From positions 3,086,949 through 3,150,948 of the forward strand of contig CM064430.1 in assembly GCA_032690845.1 (NCBI GenBank): a stretch of 64,000 nucleotides of DNA. The letters run 5' to 3'. The DNA is from Eleusine coracana subsp. coracana. Taxonomy: Eukaryota; Streptophyta; Magnoliopsida; Poales; Poaceae. This document shows positions 1-13,559 of the stretch, one piece after another. Numbering within the stretch: position 1 is the first letter of the stretch; every line of letters begins with the position of its first letter. A program made the translations under genes and the position numbers. Below the pieces are notes generated by a model. The model had not been told where the DNA came from. It made no database searches and saw only the letters and a list, made by a program, of their open reading frames with translations.

Positions 1-474
1 ATTCAATTGCATTTTGAAGTATTTTATTCTCCATCAAACTATTCAGGACAATAATTTGTGTTGAAATGACCAGCTAACTAATATAATGGGATGAGTTAAG
101 GAGAGCTATATGCAAGCTACTTATTGAAGTTTAGTCAATCATTCATTCAGTTTCTTGTTCACTTAAAGATGATCCATTACTAAATTGTTATCAATTTCAT
201 AATTGGCTAGTATTATCATTGAATTGTTGTGTGCAAGTAGTACCTTGCCCGTACATATGTGTATAAATGAGATGGTGCATGACGACTGTTTTGATATTTT
301 GGTACACTGTTTTCGTCAAAAGCATTTTTTCTTTGTAAAAAAAGTCGTGTCCTTCATAGTTCATTCTTGTTTTTGTAGAAAAAGAACTACTTTTTTTTAG
401 AGTACACGGACTCTAGATCCCTAGTTCAAACGGGAGAGTCTACTCAATATATTTTATTGGATAACTCATCAAAA
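1..474. other. AT-rich intergenic sequence, no gene
   Basis: I see no supported gene here. Short open frames lack an ATG start or any family resemblance. The stretch ends at the left part of a CACTA-like remnant. Confidence 0.6.
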
Positions 475-1625
475 AAGTTACAACAAAAGTGGCATGTAGC
501 GGTGGGGCAAAACCCACTGTAGCGACGGATGGGCCACCCCGCTACTATGATAATGGAGCAAAAAAAAAGAGCTCTAGCGACAGATAACTCTGAAGATGGA
601 ATCAACTGTCGGTAGTAAGAAATTAGTAGTGGCGAGTGACATCTTCACCCGCCGCTATCTTTGAATCCGAAGAACAAAAAATAAATCCTGGCCACCCCGG
701 GCCGCTCGACCCTGGGTCACGCCGGGCTGCCGCCTTTGCCCGTGTGGATGAAGGATGAGGAGGCGGCCGGATCTACGTCCAGATCTGCAGTGGAGGAGGA
801 GGCCGCCGCCTTTCGCTCGATACGGTGGTGGAGGAGAGGTGCCGCTGGCATTGGCCGAGGGAGACGCGTCGCACCATCCCGGGCCGCCGCCTGCTCGCAC
901 CACCCTAGGCCGTTGCGCCACCCCGAGCCACCGCCTTTGCCCGATGTGAAGGAGGAAGATGGAGGCGGTGGATCTGCAAGAGGCAGTAATGGCGATGGCC
1001 AAGGGAGAGGCGCCGCCGCCTCCTCGCGCCACCTTGAGCCTCCGCCTTCGCCCGATGCAGTGGAGGAGGAGGGGCTCCGCGACGGATCTACAAGAGGAAG
1101 CGGTGGTGCTGGCCAAGGGAGAGGCGCCGCCGTCTCCTTGCGCCACCACTAGCCGCCGCCTTCGCCCGAATCTGTGGTGGAGGAGGAAGGTGCAAGGGAG
1201 GGAGGAGCAGGCGGCAGCGGCCGGGAGAGAATCAGCCGATAGGGAGGAGAGGGAGGGAGGAGCTGGCAGGCGACGGGGAGGAGAGGGAGGGAGGAGCTTG
1301 TGACTTGAGAACGAGAGCACGTATGTGGTGGCTGGGGGAGGGAGAAAAGGAAGGAGGCACCGATAGTATTAGAGGGTTTCTGTTCTTTTATAACTATTCT
1401 TGACCATAATGAGGTAATGGACCAGGTAGTGGCGGGGGAAGTTATGGGCCGCCAGTACAAAGAAATTTAGTGGTGGATAGAGTTTTGGCCGCCGCAAAAA
1501 AAAAACGGTGGGTAAAGTTTTGGACCGCTGCTATAAATATTTGCTCATTGTAGTAGCGGGCTATTTTTTGTCTGCCGCTTTGTTAAATTGGGTTGCGCCG
1601 CTATAGGCCCTTTTTTCTAGTAGTG
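475..1625. mobile_element. CACTA-like non-autonomous element, left end degraded
   Basis: The right terminus reads TTTTTTCTAGTAGTG (ending at 1625); its reverse complement starts CACTACTAGAAAA, the classic terminus of grass CACTA (En/Spm) elements. Both sides carry short subterminal motifs such as TAGCGG, GCCGC and TAGTGGCGG in alternating orientation (about 490-650 and 1430-1610), as CACTA transposases require. A matching CACTA left terminus was not found near 400-480, so the left end is probably truncated or diverged. The interior (655-1320) is GC-rich with long open frames on both strands (Pro/Arg/Ala-rich), no recognisable domain and no transposase, so I treat those frames as non-coding. 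A captured host fragment is possible but unproven. Confidence 0.65.
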
Positions 1626-1645
1626 TAAAGGATATAAAACATTAC

Positions 1646-1868
1646 TACTCTCTTCAGATTTAAATTGTTAACGTAATTGATTTTTTTATTATATTTGATT
1701 ATTTGTTATAATTTATTTTATTATTAAGAAAAGTTTTAACCTAATCATTAAGAAAAGTTTTAACCTATCTTATAACTTTTATATTTGAATAAACATTTTA
1801 AAGAAGATAAATAGTCAAATTTAGCTTAAAAAGTCAACAGTATCAACAATTAAAATCTGGAGGGAGTA
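1646..1868. mobile_element. Stowaway-like MITE (diverged)
   Basis: The left end is TACTCTCTTCAGATTTAAAT and the right end is AAAATCTGGAGGGAGTA, imperfect inverted repeats bounded by TA as expected of Tc1/mariner-type Stowaway MITEs. The AT-rich interior (AAGAAAAGTTTTAACCTA twice) resembles the elements at 49325-49563 and 56169-56401. Confidence 0.7.
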
Positions 1869-2171
1869 TGTCATACCGCTATTTAGAAATTGATCTCTAT
1901 GAGATTTCAAGTTTTTAGTCAAATTTGTAAGTCATTATTATAGCCCGCACGAAGATATATAACATTAGGTACACTAGCATGACAAAAAATGTATCCAAAT
2001 TACTGATCCACTACAGCAATTGAACGGTTAGAGGCCCTAGAGGCTAGAGCACCAGAAGGGTTGCCGACTTACACAACAAATTGCACGTGCGGTGAAGTCC
2101 AAGATGAGCTTAGGCAGACACGTGAAATCAGTAATCGGATCTGCTCCTAATCGGGGCTTCAAAGTCCAGTG

Positions 2172-2334
2172 CAGGGGCGGAGCTAGCAAGTATTTGTATA
2201 CTATACTAAAAACTACTGGTGCAGTACATATTCCACTGAAGGTTTGCATGATCGTTGCCAGTAGAAGAAGCAGGGTCTTTGCACGGGCAGGTGTGGCGGC
2301 CGCCCATGCTCGCCACAATGTAGATCCGCCACTG
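2172..2334. mobile_element. Small inverted-repeat MITE, possibly hAT-type
   Basis: A 163-bp element starts CAGGGGCGGAGCTAG and ends TAGATCCGCCACTG; the ends are inverted repeats matching at about 12 of 14 positions. The CAG...CTG termini suggest a hAT-type MITE. No convincing 8-bp target duplication is visible, so the class is uncertain. Confidence 0.5.
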
Positions 2335-5160
2335 CTCTATGATAATTCGTCCTTTGAAGATATATTTATTTATCATACTTTAGGATATTATTATCTCTCT
2401 TATGGTAAGAAATAGAGCTAATTTGATTGACTAAAAAGATGGGGCTCACTCAATGTGTTTCTTGTGAACCGTGATAATTGTGCATCACGCCCATCGCGCA
2501 TCCACCTATATTTGCACATTATTTTCAACTGATAGTACTATTATATACTTAGACACGCTAAGCCTCTCTTTTGTCCACAAGTCTCGTGGATTCATCATGC
2601 CCTTGTACGCGGGGTCCAATTGTTTGTCTCAGAGTAGAAGTACCTCTAGAATCTGTTGCCTTAATCCCTAAGGAAGAATCAGACGACTATATCAATTAAT
2701 TATTACCAAAATCAAGAGCGAGATTCCCACCATTGCAGCAAACGAGAAGGCCCTCACCTTTTGACAACAGAAAGCAGTTTAAAACCCGTGTTAAAAGATA
2801 AACCATGTAATGTATGATCATGTCCATTGAACAGTAATACCACATCGATGTACAGCAATGGTTGGTCTTTTTTTTTTCGAATTTGTTGATCTAAATATTG
2901 GTTTGGACGGCTCGAGGAATATCTGTCCAATGGCAGAGTTGTTCCTCTCTCCCATATAACTGTGGCAAATTGCATGCGCGGTGCATGTTCTAGATGCCAA
3001 GTGAGTTTGCGTCATGTTCCGTTAATAATCTGTTGGGGATCAAAATTCAGTGGAATCACTCGAAGGACTTCTTTTGTGTGCGAATACAATGTACTCTCTC
3101 TTCCTAAGCACTAGATTAGAAGCTAATTGATCTATGTTTTGTAGATGTCTACGAAACACTGGCATATATACACTACTGTTATAATCAATCAGGAAGCAAT
3201 CAGAATCTGATTGGTATTTTTGGTTACGCGCTGGTAGATTGATAGGTCGATCGATTGGAGCCAGCCAATGACGAATCTAGCATGTGAGGTTGTGTGTGTG
3301 TCTCCCTATCTCTGGCAATGTTCTTTCGTCATTTCATCTCCAAAAAAGGCCACCTTTTATTTGTTTTCGATGTGCAACTGAGGGCTGTGGCAGAGCATCG
3401 TTTTGTAACTACAGTACACAAAAGTGTCACTACTAGCACATGTACTAGTACATTCACAGTGCTGGTTTAACAGAGTGCTGGAAGCTGATCTTCGGTCATT
3501 AGTTAATTGCCCAGGAACCAATCACTGATGTGGCGACAAGTGGCTGCTGTCCAGTGACCTAAGGTGATTCATTCCCTGTGGCCTATTCAAAGTCTACAAT
3601 GACATGCGAAGTTGCACTTGTCTTTTATGTGACGGCGCCAGCCAATGCAAACCTGCTAGATGCGTTTAGTCAATTGTTAATCTCGAATTTTTGCTCTCGC
3701 GTGCATGCGCGCGCTCGTATAACATCATCCAATCCTTCACCGGCAACTTGTCGCCCAGTTCATCATCATTTTTAATTTTTATTGAAACTTGTCGCTCAGT
3801 TCATCAAATCACCATCTTCAGAGTCGAGAGTCAATGGTCGCGACCGACCTCCCTTCATCGACGATCGAGACGAGATGCGATCCGCGCGTGACGACGCGTG
3901 GATACACAGACTCACGCTGTCACGCACACGTTGTCAGATGCCACAGTGCAGCTAACGACCTGTTCATCAATATCCGTGGAATGTTCATCCGCTGAATGCA
4001 TTGCCTGACTTGGCGTCTGAGAAAGAGGCGTACGTATCAAATGCGTACACGTTTACACCTATGCAACTGTTCGTACCGTTCAGAGTTTGGAGGCCAATAA
4101 TGAACAGTTGCACACGGACAGTGCATCATCAACGACGACCAAAGAGATCGATGTACTGTACATTACTGTATCATAGACACGAAGTCAAGAAATGCCGCAG
4201 CTGCGAGCATTATCCAAAACGAGCCGACTGGTTAAATCTGCCCGCTGTAATTCATCCTCGTCGATTTTAAATCTTGTGGACTCAATCCATCGTAGACGTT
4301 ATAATTGGGAGTACACACATGCATGGGACCATGTCGAGATATTTTGTGTTTTGGTTTTGGAAAAAGCTGTTCATCCTCGGAAGTATTCCTGTGAATGGTT
4401 AGCTCGAATTCATGCGCCAGGGTTGGCTTGAATAAAAAGCCCAACTGTCAATTGAACTGCTTAAACCATGGTCATACTGGGGTTTTAGCGCAACCTCGAG
4501 CACATGGTATCAACTCTATTTGACTGGCCGCCTACAAATCATCAGTCGCACGCATTCATCATATCAAAGTATAAATCCCACGATCACATCCCTAAAATTA
4601 ACTTTATTGACAAAACTTTACATGCTACTAATAACCATCCAAAGACGTCAGAAATACGAGAGTCAATCCTCAATCAGTACTGATTAGTACGAATGCCCAC
4701 TTGTATACCACATCATCGAGTAGATTATTTATCGGCAAGCAGTGGAACCAATCCATTCTTGTTCCCGTTATAGATTTATTACGGGTAATGTATTAAATTG
4801 TTTATTCTTTCAGCAGGAGGTGATTTATACATTTACATCAAAGTTCTTTTAATCTTAAGATTATTGAATCAGTCGTATGAAGGTGCTTATATGAATGAGC
4901 AGGTGTTTATATATGAGTCTCATATATGTATGGAAAGTATTGTATATATTTTGTTTAAAAAATGAGTAGATTATTTATCATCACAAGTATTGTATATATG
5001 CTTGTCCGCATATGGTAGCACTTTTTCAGAACAGAATGATCGGCCGAAGTATGTCCACAGTCATTAATACATTTTTAGAGACTCTCATAATATGTAACAC
5101 AATATGTAGTATCTGTTTATGCACACACAAGCATATACGCGCCACAACGCACACCTACAC
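2335..5160. other. Intergenic, no supported gene
   Basis: Only short scattered open frames without start context, codon bias or recognisable domains. There is a short GT run near 3290 and a 3.1-kb neighbourhood rich in direct simple sequence, but nothing I can name. Confidence 0.5.
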
Positions 5161-5404
5161 CCACCCATGCAACAAATCTTAAGCGGCCTTAGTAGAGGAT
5201 TTTTTGTCCACTACTACCAAAGTGTTTTTAATTTGCATTAGAAATAGTGACAGATTGAGTGTATGTTACTAAGCTCGTTACGCCCACCCCTGGAACAAGT
5301 CTTAAGCGGTCTTAGTAGTGGATTATTTATCCACTACTACCAAAGTGTTTTTATTTTGCATTAGAAATAGTGACAGACCGAGTGTCTGCTACTAAGCTCA
5401 TTCT
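5161..5404 (+). repeat. Tandem duplication, two units of about 120 bp
   Basis: Unit 1 (about 5161-5281) and unit 2 (about 5284-5404) share the order TCTTAAGCGG, CCACTACTACCAAAGTG, then TTAGAAATAGTGACAGA and TACTAAGCTC, at an offset of about 123 bp with scattered substitutions. The motifs look like CACTA subterminal repeats, so the duplication probably belongs to the element that continues to 6325. Confidence 0.75.
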
Positions 5405-6325
5405 ATTTATATTAAAGGAAAAACTATGGTAGTGACGGGCGACTTCTATTACTACCGCTGGTTCTGCAAATGTAAAAAAGGTGAGACCCACAACAAAAGG
5501 TGCTCGGCTCCTCCATAAACCCTAACCCTAGACGGTGGTGACCGCCGCTGCAATCCTCTCCATCGTTGCCATCATCTCAGAGGCCGACTCCTCAGCCGTC
5601 TTCGTCGCACTAACCACCATCCTAGCGATATGACCACTTACCCAGACCATCAACTGTGTTGTCGGTTAGGACTCAACCATCTCCGCCGCCACGCTCGCCA
5701 CCGAGGACATCGTTGTCGCCGCTTGGTAGGTCGCCTGGGCGACCACTGCCATCATTGTGGTTGTGGTGGCCACCAACCCTCGACCTCTACGTCAGTTTGT
5801 CCGCCATCATATGAGAGGCCACCACCACCATTGTGCCGTTGTGGACACCACCTCCGACAGATCCGTCATCGTCTTCAGAACAAAGGCAGAGGCGGCAAGG
5901 GCGGACGTACGGGGCGACATGCGCTAGATCTGGCTACTGTGTTACCTCTTTGCATGGGCCACATTGGTTGGCGGGATTCGATACATGAAGACCTGGCAGC
6001 GGCAGTTCGCCAGGAACTGATGCATGCGCCCCACCATCATTGGTCGGGACCGACGAGAGGAGGCTATGGGGTGGCGGTGGAAGGGGGCAGAAGAGGAGCA
6101 GAAGGGGAATGCCTAGGTTTGATGGCGGAAGGGGAGCGGATAGTGTTACACTCTCTTCGTGTCCCTTTTTTATATATAGTTGATGGCATAACTTTGATGG
6201 ACCATAGGAACTGCCCGTCACTAAGTTTTACCACCAGATTTAGCGACGGATAAACCTCTAGAACCATTTTAATATTGGGCCGCTACTAAGCCCCATATAC
6301 CTTCTGTCACTAGAAATGTTAGTGC
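5161..6325. mobile_element. Probable CACTA-like non-autonomous element
   Basis: The right edge TCTGTCACTAGAAATGTTAGTG reads CACTAACATTTCTAGTGAC in reverse complement, a CACTA-type terminus, and is preceded by subterminal GCCGCTACTAAG and TTTAGCGACGG motifs. The left part carries the same AGAAATAGTGACAGA motif in a tandem pair, but a clean left terminus is not visible. The GC-rich interior (5510-6250) keeps a 207-codon open frame rich in His, Arg and Gly with no domain. I regard it as non-coding filler. The class is inferred from the ends only. Confidence 0.45.
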
Positions 6326-7889
6326 GTGTATTGTAATCTAGCTCCTCTCTTCTGAAGAAAAAAAAAGAAAATATATCTGTAGTCCAGCTACCTAGTACCT
6401 AGCTATTCTTATCACTGCATATAATGAAGAATAAATACTTTGTAGCATGCATCTCGCAGCATATATAGACTAATAATGTTGCGTAGTACATATCACAAAT
6501 TAACGTGGACGTACACCAAACTCCGTACCATGAGACAGAGACCTGCATATATATTTCATCAACACGAAATCATCAACCACACAGATTTTAACACATTTTC
6601 TTTGTCAAAATTTTGAATATCTACTCTTTTTCAGGCTTAAAATTTAAACATGACAGCTGTCTGGCCCTTGAAAAAGACTATACCTGCACATCTCAAGCCG
6701 TTTCCCTGCTGTTTCCTTTCAGATCAAACGTGAAGAACAACACGGGAACAATATTGACAGGAATGGAAGTCTACGCACTACGCACCACCGTACGACCCCG
6801 GATCCCCTTATAGAATGTCCAGTTAGTACTCCCAGGAGACAATTAGAAGGATATCAGGGATGATTAGCGGCAACCACCTTTCGTATCAATTCTCGTGGGG
6901 CGCAGTGTGGAACCGATGCAAATATTTTTTTTCAAAAAAAAATATTGCAATGCTATGCAAGCTTTCAAGATTATTACTTAATTTGCTACAACAAACTCCC
7001 GTCTGATCAGTCGCGGCAACCATGGGACTGAGAAAAACTATAGAGCAACAAAACAGCAAGGCTAGGAGAAGCAATAATGCATGAAATTCTTATACTACAA
7101 ACTTTGGCGCCACACCGTTTGTACTTCATTAAAATGATGAGTAGTTGATTAGATTCTATAAATTCCCTTCGAGTCCTTGACACCTCATTTGCAGTCTATT
7201 TTACGTGTCAGAGTGAAAGAAGTAGTGTACAACATCCTTTTTTCCAAGGAAAAAATAACAAAAAGTTTTTTTCACATAGTTTTCAGAAAGTTTTTTTTAG
7301 ATGAGTTTTCAGAAGTTGAAATAAGCCAGACATTCTACTTCCCTCTACCCATTGTCATGTTTCTGAAGAGCTACACCATTCTTGTCTTGCTATCAAAGCA
7401 ACATCAGAACGTGTGAACAACTAATATAACCAGGACCAGAAAATCCGAGGTGCATCGTGCACCTCAAATTAACTGAGACATGACACACCACCAATCCATT
7501 GAGATCAAGTTGACCCCTGAGATGACCCTTGGCTGATTGGCTCCACAATGAGCAGTAGCATATTTGATTGTCCACTTTCTGGTTGGTGTATAAGAAAATC
7601 TAAGATAAAACATAAGTGGATACGAAGTCAGAAAGGATGTAAAGTTATGCATAGTGGAATATAATCCATATCCTCCGCCAGCAAAAGTGCCCATGTCCTT
7701 ATTTAGTTTGTCATGCTTCTTCCATGTCTAACTTACCGCTAAACACAATTCTGCTGTGAATTCTGAATACCCCTTTACAAAATCGACATTACTAATAATC
7801 ACTGTACGAAGGCCTAGCAGTTGTATATAGCATTAACCCGTCCTGTAGCAATTTTGGTTGGTGTAAAACTGTATAATCAGCACTAACAA
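6326..7889. other. Intergenic, no supported gene
   Basis: AT-rich sequence with several short low-quality open frames; no exon structure, domain or repeat terminus that I can defend. Confidence 0.5.
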
Positions 7890-7951
7890 CGAGCAGATAA
7901 GAAGATCAGGGTTCAGTAAACGAGCAGATAAGAAGATCAGGGTTCAGTAAA
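7890..7951 (+). repeat. Exact 31-bp tandem duplication
   Basis: The 31-base unit beginning CGAGCAGATAAGAAGATCAG is present twice head to tail (7890-7920 and 7921-7951) without a mismatch, implying a recent slippage or template-switch event. Confidence 0.95.
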
Positions 7952-10680
7952 AGTCTTGTTCAGTGGAAGCCACATCTTAAGCAAGAAAAATGGACATGAT
8001 CATTTTTAATTAATTAGAGTTTCTTCTATATATAGCTTCATGCGAGCTAATATATGTGCCGGCACAACTATATTATCATCTGGTCCTGTAAGATTCACTT
8101 ATGTTATTTAAAAATTGAACGTAGTGTGCATTGCGCAAGCATATATGCAGCACTTTTCCTTCATTTTTTTAACGTAATGGAATTGAGTCACCTTTCGCCT
8201 TCATATAATAGAATTATATGATATTACTTGATGAGATATATATTAGCGAAGTCAAAAGTTGTATCCCACCTCATGCGTGCTATATACCGTGTAGGATCTA
8301 GCTGCACGCGTGCGCTTCATATTATTCCTTATCTTGACCGTTAAATATTAATTTGTGATAATTAAAAAGATTGTTTGGTTTGGTTGCTTCGGAGGCACCA
8401 GATACATGCACGCTCTTCACTAATAGGGTTGTTTACTAATAGTAGTCTCGTTAACTATAGTTAGAGATGATATCTTTCTTTCTGTGCCCCTTCCAATCCA
8501 AATTAACATCACGCAGTAATGCTGTTACATTATTGATGACCCTAGCTAGTAAGATGAATATAATAAGAGAACCGGTTGGAGATACTCAGCCGCAGCCTAC
8601 AGATATGCCTCTCATTTAAAGTTGCTACCGATATGGCGGTTGGAAAAACCTAACTACCAGAACGATATGTATCAATTACTAACACACATGCGTGTCAAGG
8701 GATGCATCAGTTGGAATTAGACAACCGCAAAAGGATTATGCTGAAAATATTCTCGGTATCAGTCGTACAAGCCATGTTCATAGGGCAAGAGATAGGCCTG
8801 AATTATTCTAGATTGCAACATGCTTGGAAGAAACTGTCTTGTCCTGCAACTTTCAATAGCTGAATGTATCGAACTAAAAGTGCAACTGGTCAATAATGAG
8901 GCCGGCAAACCATATCCTAGTACTCTAGGATTTTTGTTTAACCTTTTGTGCAGGTTACTTACTGCAGTTCCACTCGCCACTCCAGCTGAATATTCAGACA
9001 ATTACATGTGCATGCGTATGCAAACTGCCGCGTATCAATTAAACTAGTGCCAATAATGACTCCATGCATCGGTTTTGATTAAGTGCATTATGCTGTCGGT
9101 ACCGACCTTCCCCAGATGCAGCTGCTGTTGCTGTTGCAGGCTACCACGCCATGTGTTCGACACTTGGACGAGTCCATCGTGAAGGATAAAATACAGGGAA
9201 ATGATTGGTAGTTTTATAATTCCGCAAACTAACATGGCTTGTACGACTGATTCTGTCCATCCATAATGGATAACAATACATTATAAGATAATATTGTGTG
9301 AGGAAAGCATATGTCAGCAGAACGGAAGCAGTGTTACCGTGAGGATATATATCCGGCGCTTCTGACGGGTTAGATGCTCACATGCTCCTATGCGTCCATT
9401 CACTATATCTCAAAACTTACATATAAAAATTACTACAAAAATATAAATAAATAGATCATGTCATCCTTTACTATCATGTAAATTTTGATATGTATCGAAA
9501 ATTTGTGTAAGATGCAATAACTAAATAAGTAAATTCAGTATATCAATAATATGGATTGCGAGTTCAATATGAACAGTACGATCCATAACTATTTAGTCCA
9601 TGATTTCACTTTTTATTTCTCCTTACATATATATTGGTCGTAACTTAAATTTTATATAATAAGAGAGGATTGTACTGTCTATCTATTTATATATTTGTGT
9701 GAATTTTTTTTATGCATTATAACAGGTGTAATCGGGTGCACTGCACCTGATATGTTCTCGTACTGTGAGGAGATCCACACGCGACCTGACGTAATAAGAG
9801 AAACAGGAAGCACATGGTACCATCGATTTGCAGCTACACATGCGGACAGGAGGTGCCTGCCCCGAAGTGGTTCATGTTGTGCTCGTCTTGCTCGACCACC
9901 GGCTAGCTCCATCTCTAACCACTTGGAATGCGAGAGAGATATTATGAAACGCGAGAGAGATATGATGGGTCGTGTGAAGCCACCAGCATGTTACTGCTTT
10001 GGAATGCTGTTGTTACGCGTCTCTTTCTAACACCGTGCTATCTGCCCCGCCCCTAGAGTCCACGTAAAGCCACCAGCATACTTGGCAGAGTTCAACTTTG
10101 GAGGAACAAAAGAGATCGATAGAGATTGGCACGCAGATCAGCTGCCACTTGCCACGTCGGCCTCGTCGGCAATGCTTACCCAGATAGCCTTTAGTGCCTT
10201 CGCTATGGCGTCAGCATCAGGGGGACACCAATACAATTCGATACACATCGATGACCAGCTAACTAGCTGCCACATCGATCTGGTCGTTCGTTGTCAGTTT
10301 GTCACGCATTATGGTAATATCTTCTGTATAGTTAGACACGTGTGATCACATTTTTTTTCTTCCAATTCGATACTGTTTTGTTTGATTCATGCTACGTGGC
10401 AGATCCTAGGTTCGAGACGAGCGAGCTTGTCCACGAACGAACTTTGATTTTTAACAGGAAACGACTGATATATAATCTGGAGTGGTCCTCAGACTGTCGG
10501 CCTGTTCTCTCGGTTGGCTAGAAAAAGGCTAGGCAGCAGGCACGACCTAAGCTGTTGTGGCTTGTCTGTAACTTTAAGAATAGGTTGATCTCCCGGCAGA
10601 CGAACGTGCTCCGTCTTTGTCTCGCACCACGGCTGAAATCAAAGTGATTGCGATGATGCATGGCTGCCAATGAACAAACT
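7952..10680. other. Intergenic, no supported gene
   Basis: No coding signal with codon bias or domain. Frames at 8820-9047, 9695-10030 and 10082-10345 look accidental. Confidence 0.5.
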
Positions 10681-10689
10681 TTGATTTGT

Positions 10690-11040
10690 GGGCTCTTCAT
10701 GAGTGTCCACTTATGGCAGGCCCGTCAGAAGATTGCATTTTTGTCCGGACAAGCCCATTTTGCATATATGTACAATACAGGCATGGCCTGTAGTGAAAGC
10801 GATGCATATCTTTTGTCCTTGAAAATTGCAGATCGGTAAGGACTGAAGGACAGCACAAACTTTTTGGATTTGATAGTCCTTAAAGCAAGCGGTTGACTTT
10901 TTTTGGTTCGACGAGCATTTGTTTTTCCTTATTTACATAGTTTGAGGACACACCAACCAAAACCACCGATTGGCATGATAGTGCCTGACCGTGTAAAAAA
11001 ATTCTAATAGCCGATTCTCGTCGAACCAAAGCTCAAACAA
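10690..11040. repeat. Dispersed repeat, copy 1 (related to 13560-14160)
   Basis: The segment holds TATGGCAGGCCCGTCAGAAG, ACAAGCCCATTTTGC and, further on, AAAATTGCAGAT...TTTGAT...CTTTAAAGCAA. The same ordered blocks occur in diverged form at 13560-14160. No terminal repeats were resolved; probably fragments of one old transposon family. Confidence 0.55.
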
Positions 11041-12690
11041 ATTTTACTGTGAAGACTCGAAGATATTCTGGATTTTAGGAATATTAGTACTCTGAATTTG
11101 AAGCAAAACAAAAGCTAAAATGGTTCAATAGGTTAATAATGCATGTTTTTAAGAAAAATGAAAGGGCAATATCCATACATATGTTCAAGTAAAGTTTGAG
11201 AACACTACTCGAAACAAGTTTCCCTATTATTTTTCGTGTTCCCTAGGAAAATAAAGATCATTTTATGGAAACTTCAAACCTCTACAACAAAATCTAGAAA
11301 TCCTAGAAAATCAATCGTTTGCTACAATTTTCATTGAGGTCGTCCTAGAGAAACCAAATATTCTCTTTTGATGAAGTTCTATGTGTGATAACAGGAAACA
11401 AAGCTACATTATAGATGGGGGGCATATGCTCCTTACTCTTATGCCGTTCTTTTTGGTAGATACTTATACTTTATAAAGAAGAAAGGTATTAGCCCAAGTA
11501 TATAGAGGTGACTAGGAGAATGACCAAAAGAAAGAAAATTGAAAAAGTTTCTATTAACGTTTGAATAATATTTCTTTCCTTCGTAGTTTATTGAAGACTG
11601 GAGGTTGGTTTCTCATCATCCCAAGTGCTTGTCTCCAAACTATATTGCTCCCCTGCCTTGTCTCCAACTATAAAAGATTTATATCGTTTCCTTTTCCAAG
11701 GCAACGTGGCATCCCAAATTGAGCCAACCCTCTGAGTGCAAATCAGACCAGAGTACATTGAGCTCTGGCGGTGCTCTAGCCTCTGCTTGCTTTCCTTCCT
11801 TTTTCCTACACTGATTGGAGCTGCTAGGTGCAAGCTCAAAGCTATGATGTGGGATACTACTAACTAGGATGGGAGGTTCCACCGTCATAGCTGAAACGTT
11901 ACATGATTCCTTGCCGCATAGATAATTATTTGGTGATGAACCTCAACTGTGAGTTGGTGATTAATCTGGTCTGGTGGAGCACCAAGGCTTAATGATATCG
12001 GTTTGCATGACCAATTTACTACTACGTAACAACAGCAATGTGTGAGCATTAACCCTAGGTGTGATCAAGTTGTGTACCACAAATCATGCATAAATCCAAA
12101 AACAAATTATAGTTTCTTGCTTGAGATTGAATATGCTGAATGTATGGACTATAAATGGGTTGATACTCATCTTTGGTCATGGGTCGGGTTGCTGTTGGGC
12201 TGGGGTATGGCATTCATCATCATCCCAGTCGCTTGTCTCCAAACAACATTGTGATATCTGGCGCTACCTAATAAATCGCAAAGTATTGCATCATGCAACT
12301 CTCATCCCTCAGGTGACTACTAGTGGCTAGTGCAAGCAGAAGTCAATAATAAATTTTGTTCCAGTTGGGTGAAAAGATCCATGCATGGCAGCTCTTTGTT
12401 TGGTCACGTGTAAACACGCACGTGGCGTGTAGAGGCACAGAGCTAGGCAGCATCGACCGTGTCACGGAGAGAAAAGACATAACACATTTACACCTTGGAA
12501 ACCTGAATGGCGCCAAATGGAACAGCTGCACGTACCTCTCGTCGGGTTATATCCTATACTCGCCAAAGCACAGACGTCCCGATCGACGAGCTCGCGCGCT
12601 TCCATCCATGGGCACGTCCCTGAGCAACACTAGCAACGCTCGACCATTCTTAGCTTAAGGCTCACCGTACTCGACATACTCTAAATCCAT
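11041..12690. other. Intergenic, no supported gene
   Basis: AT-rich. A phrase CATCATCCCA..GCTTGTCTCCAAAC occurs at about 11616 and 12215, suggesting another short dispersed duplication. No gene is supported. Confidence 0.45.
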
Positions 12691-13290
12691 TTTCTAAAAA
12701 AAATATTCTGTTCCGATCATCGATATTTCTTCCTCTATATTTATTTTTCTGGTGCCCATTCATATTTTATATCCATCCTCTATATCAACTACCTCACTAT
12801 GGAACCCACATATCAGCTTCTTTCCTATATATTTTCTCTCCCCTCTCTCTTTTCTCCCTCCCCAATCCCCTCTCTCTCTCTGCCTGCCGAGCTCCACATC
12901 GAGCTCCACGCTCGCCCGCCCTCTCTCCGCCTGTCAGCCCCCTCTGCGCCACCCTCTCCTCCCTCGCGCCGACCGCTGTTGCCCGTGCCCTCTCCTCCCC
13001 CGTGCCAAACGCCGCCGCCCGCGCCCTCTCCTCCTCGACGGCCGTGCTCCACCTCCCGCGCTGGATCCTCCCCCGCGCCGAACGCCGCCGTCCGTGCCGG
13101 CCTCACCGAGCTTTGTCACAACGGTCGCCCGCGCCCTCTCCTCCTCGACGGTCGTGCTCCACCGCCCGCACCGACCTCGCCGCGCTCCGCCGCCCGCGCC
13201 GGATCCTCCTCCGCCACTCCTCCTTGGCGGCCAGATCTAGCCCCGGTGAGGCTCCCTCTCCTTCTCCCCCACACATGTCGGCCATCGCCG
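12690..13290. other. CT-rich to GC-rich patch without a credible gene
   Basis: A pyrimidine-rich lead-in (12835-12900) is followed by about 350 bp of very GC-rich sequence. Several long open frames exist on both strands, all Pro/Arg/Ser/Ala-rich and mutually overlapping. There is internal repetition (GCCCTCTCCTCCTCGACGG about 13022 and 13132). It could be a 5' UTR/first-exon fragment carried by a transposon, but there is no domain or splice model to support a gene. Confidence 0.45.
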
Positions 13291-13559
13291 ACCGGGTCGA
13301 TACTCCACGAGTCGACAGATCTATCTTTAGGCACTCTGACACATTCGTGTGTATGCGGACGTGGACTTTCATGTTTAAAATTCGTCTGCAACTTTTTCAA
13401 AATGGGTTGATGATCTCCAGGTAGCCGATCATGCTCCGTCGACCGACCTATGACTCACAGCATCATGACTGAACTGAAATCCAACTGACTGTATGGGCCT
13501 ATGGGGGTCTCAACTCTTAATACATGGTTGACTTTTTCAGGCATGGGCTCTCAACACAT

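Noticed and set aside
655..1320. Long Pro/Ala/Ser-rich open frames on both strands (minus 655-1320, plus 736-1152)
   Set aside because: They lie in the GC-rich interior of a CACTA-like remnant, overlap each other on opposite strands and carry no domain; open length is explained by GC content.
5519..5531. Telomere-like CCCTAACCCTAG
   Set aside because: Only two imperfect units inside a transposon-like GC-rich region; far too short for telomeric or interstitial telomeric sequence.
5630..6253. 207-codon His/Arg-rich frame
   Set aside because: No domain and unusual composition inside a probable CACTA element; not a credible protein.
12752..13424. Overlapping frames of 140-203 codons in a CT/GC-rich patch
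   Set aside because: All three phases and the opposite strand are open; low-complexity Pro/Arg/Ser, no start context, no family.
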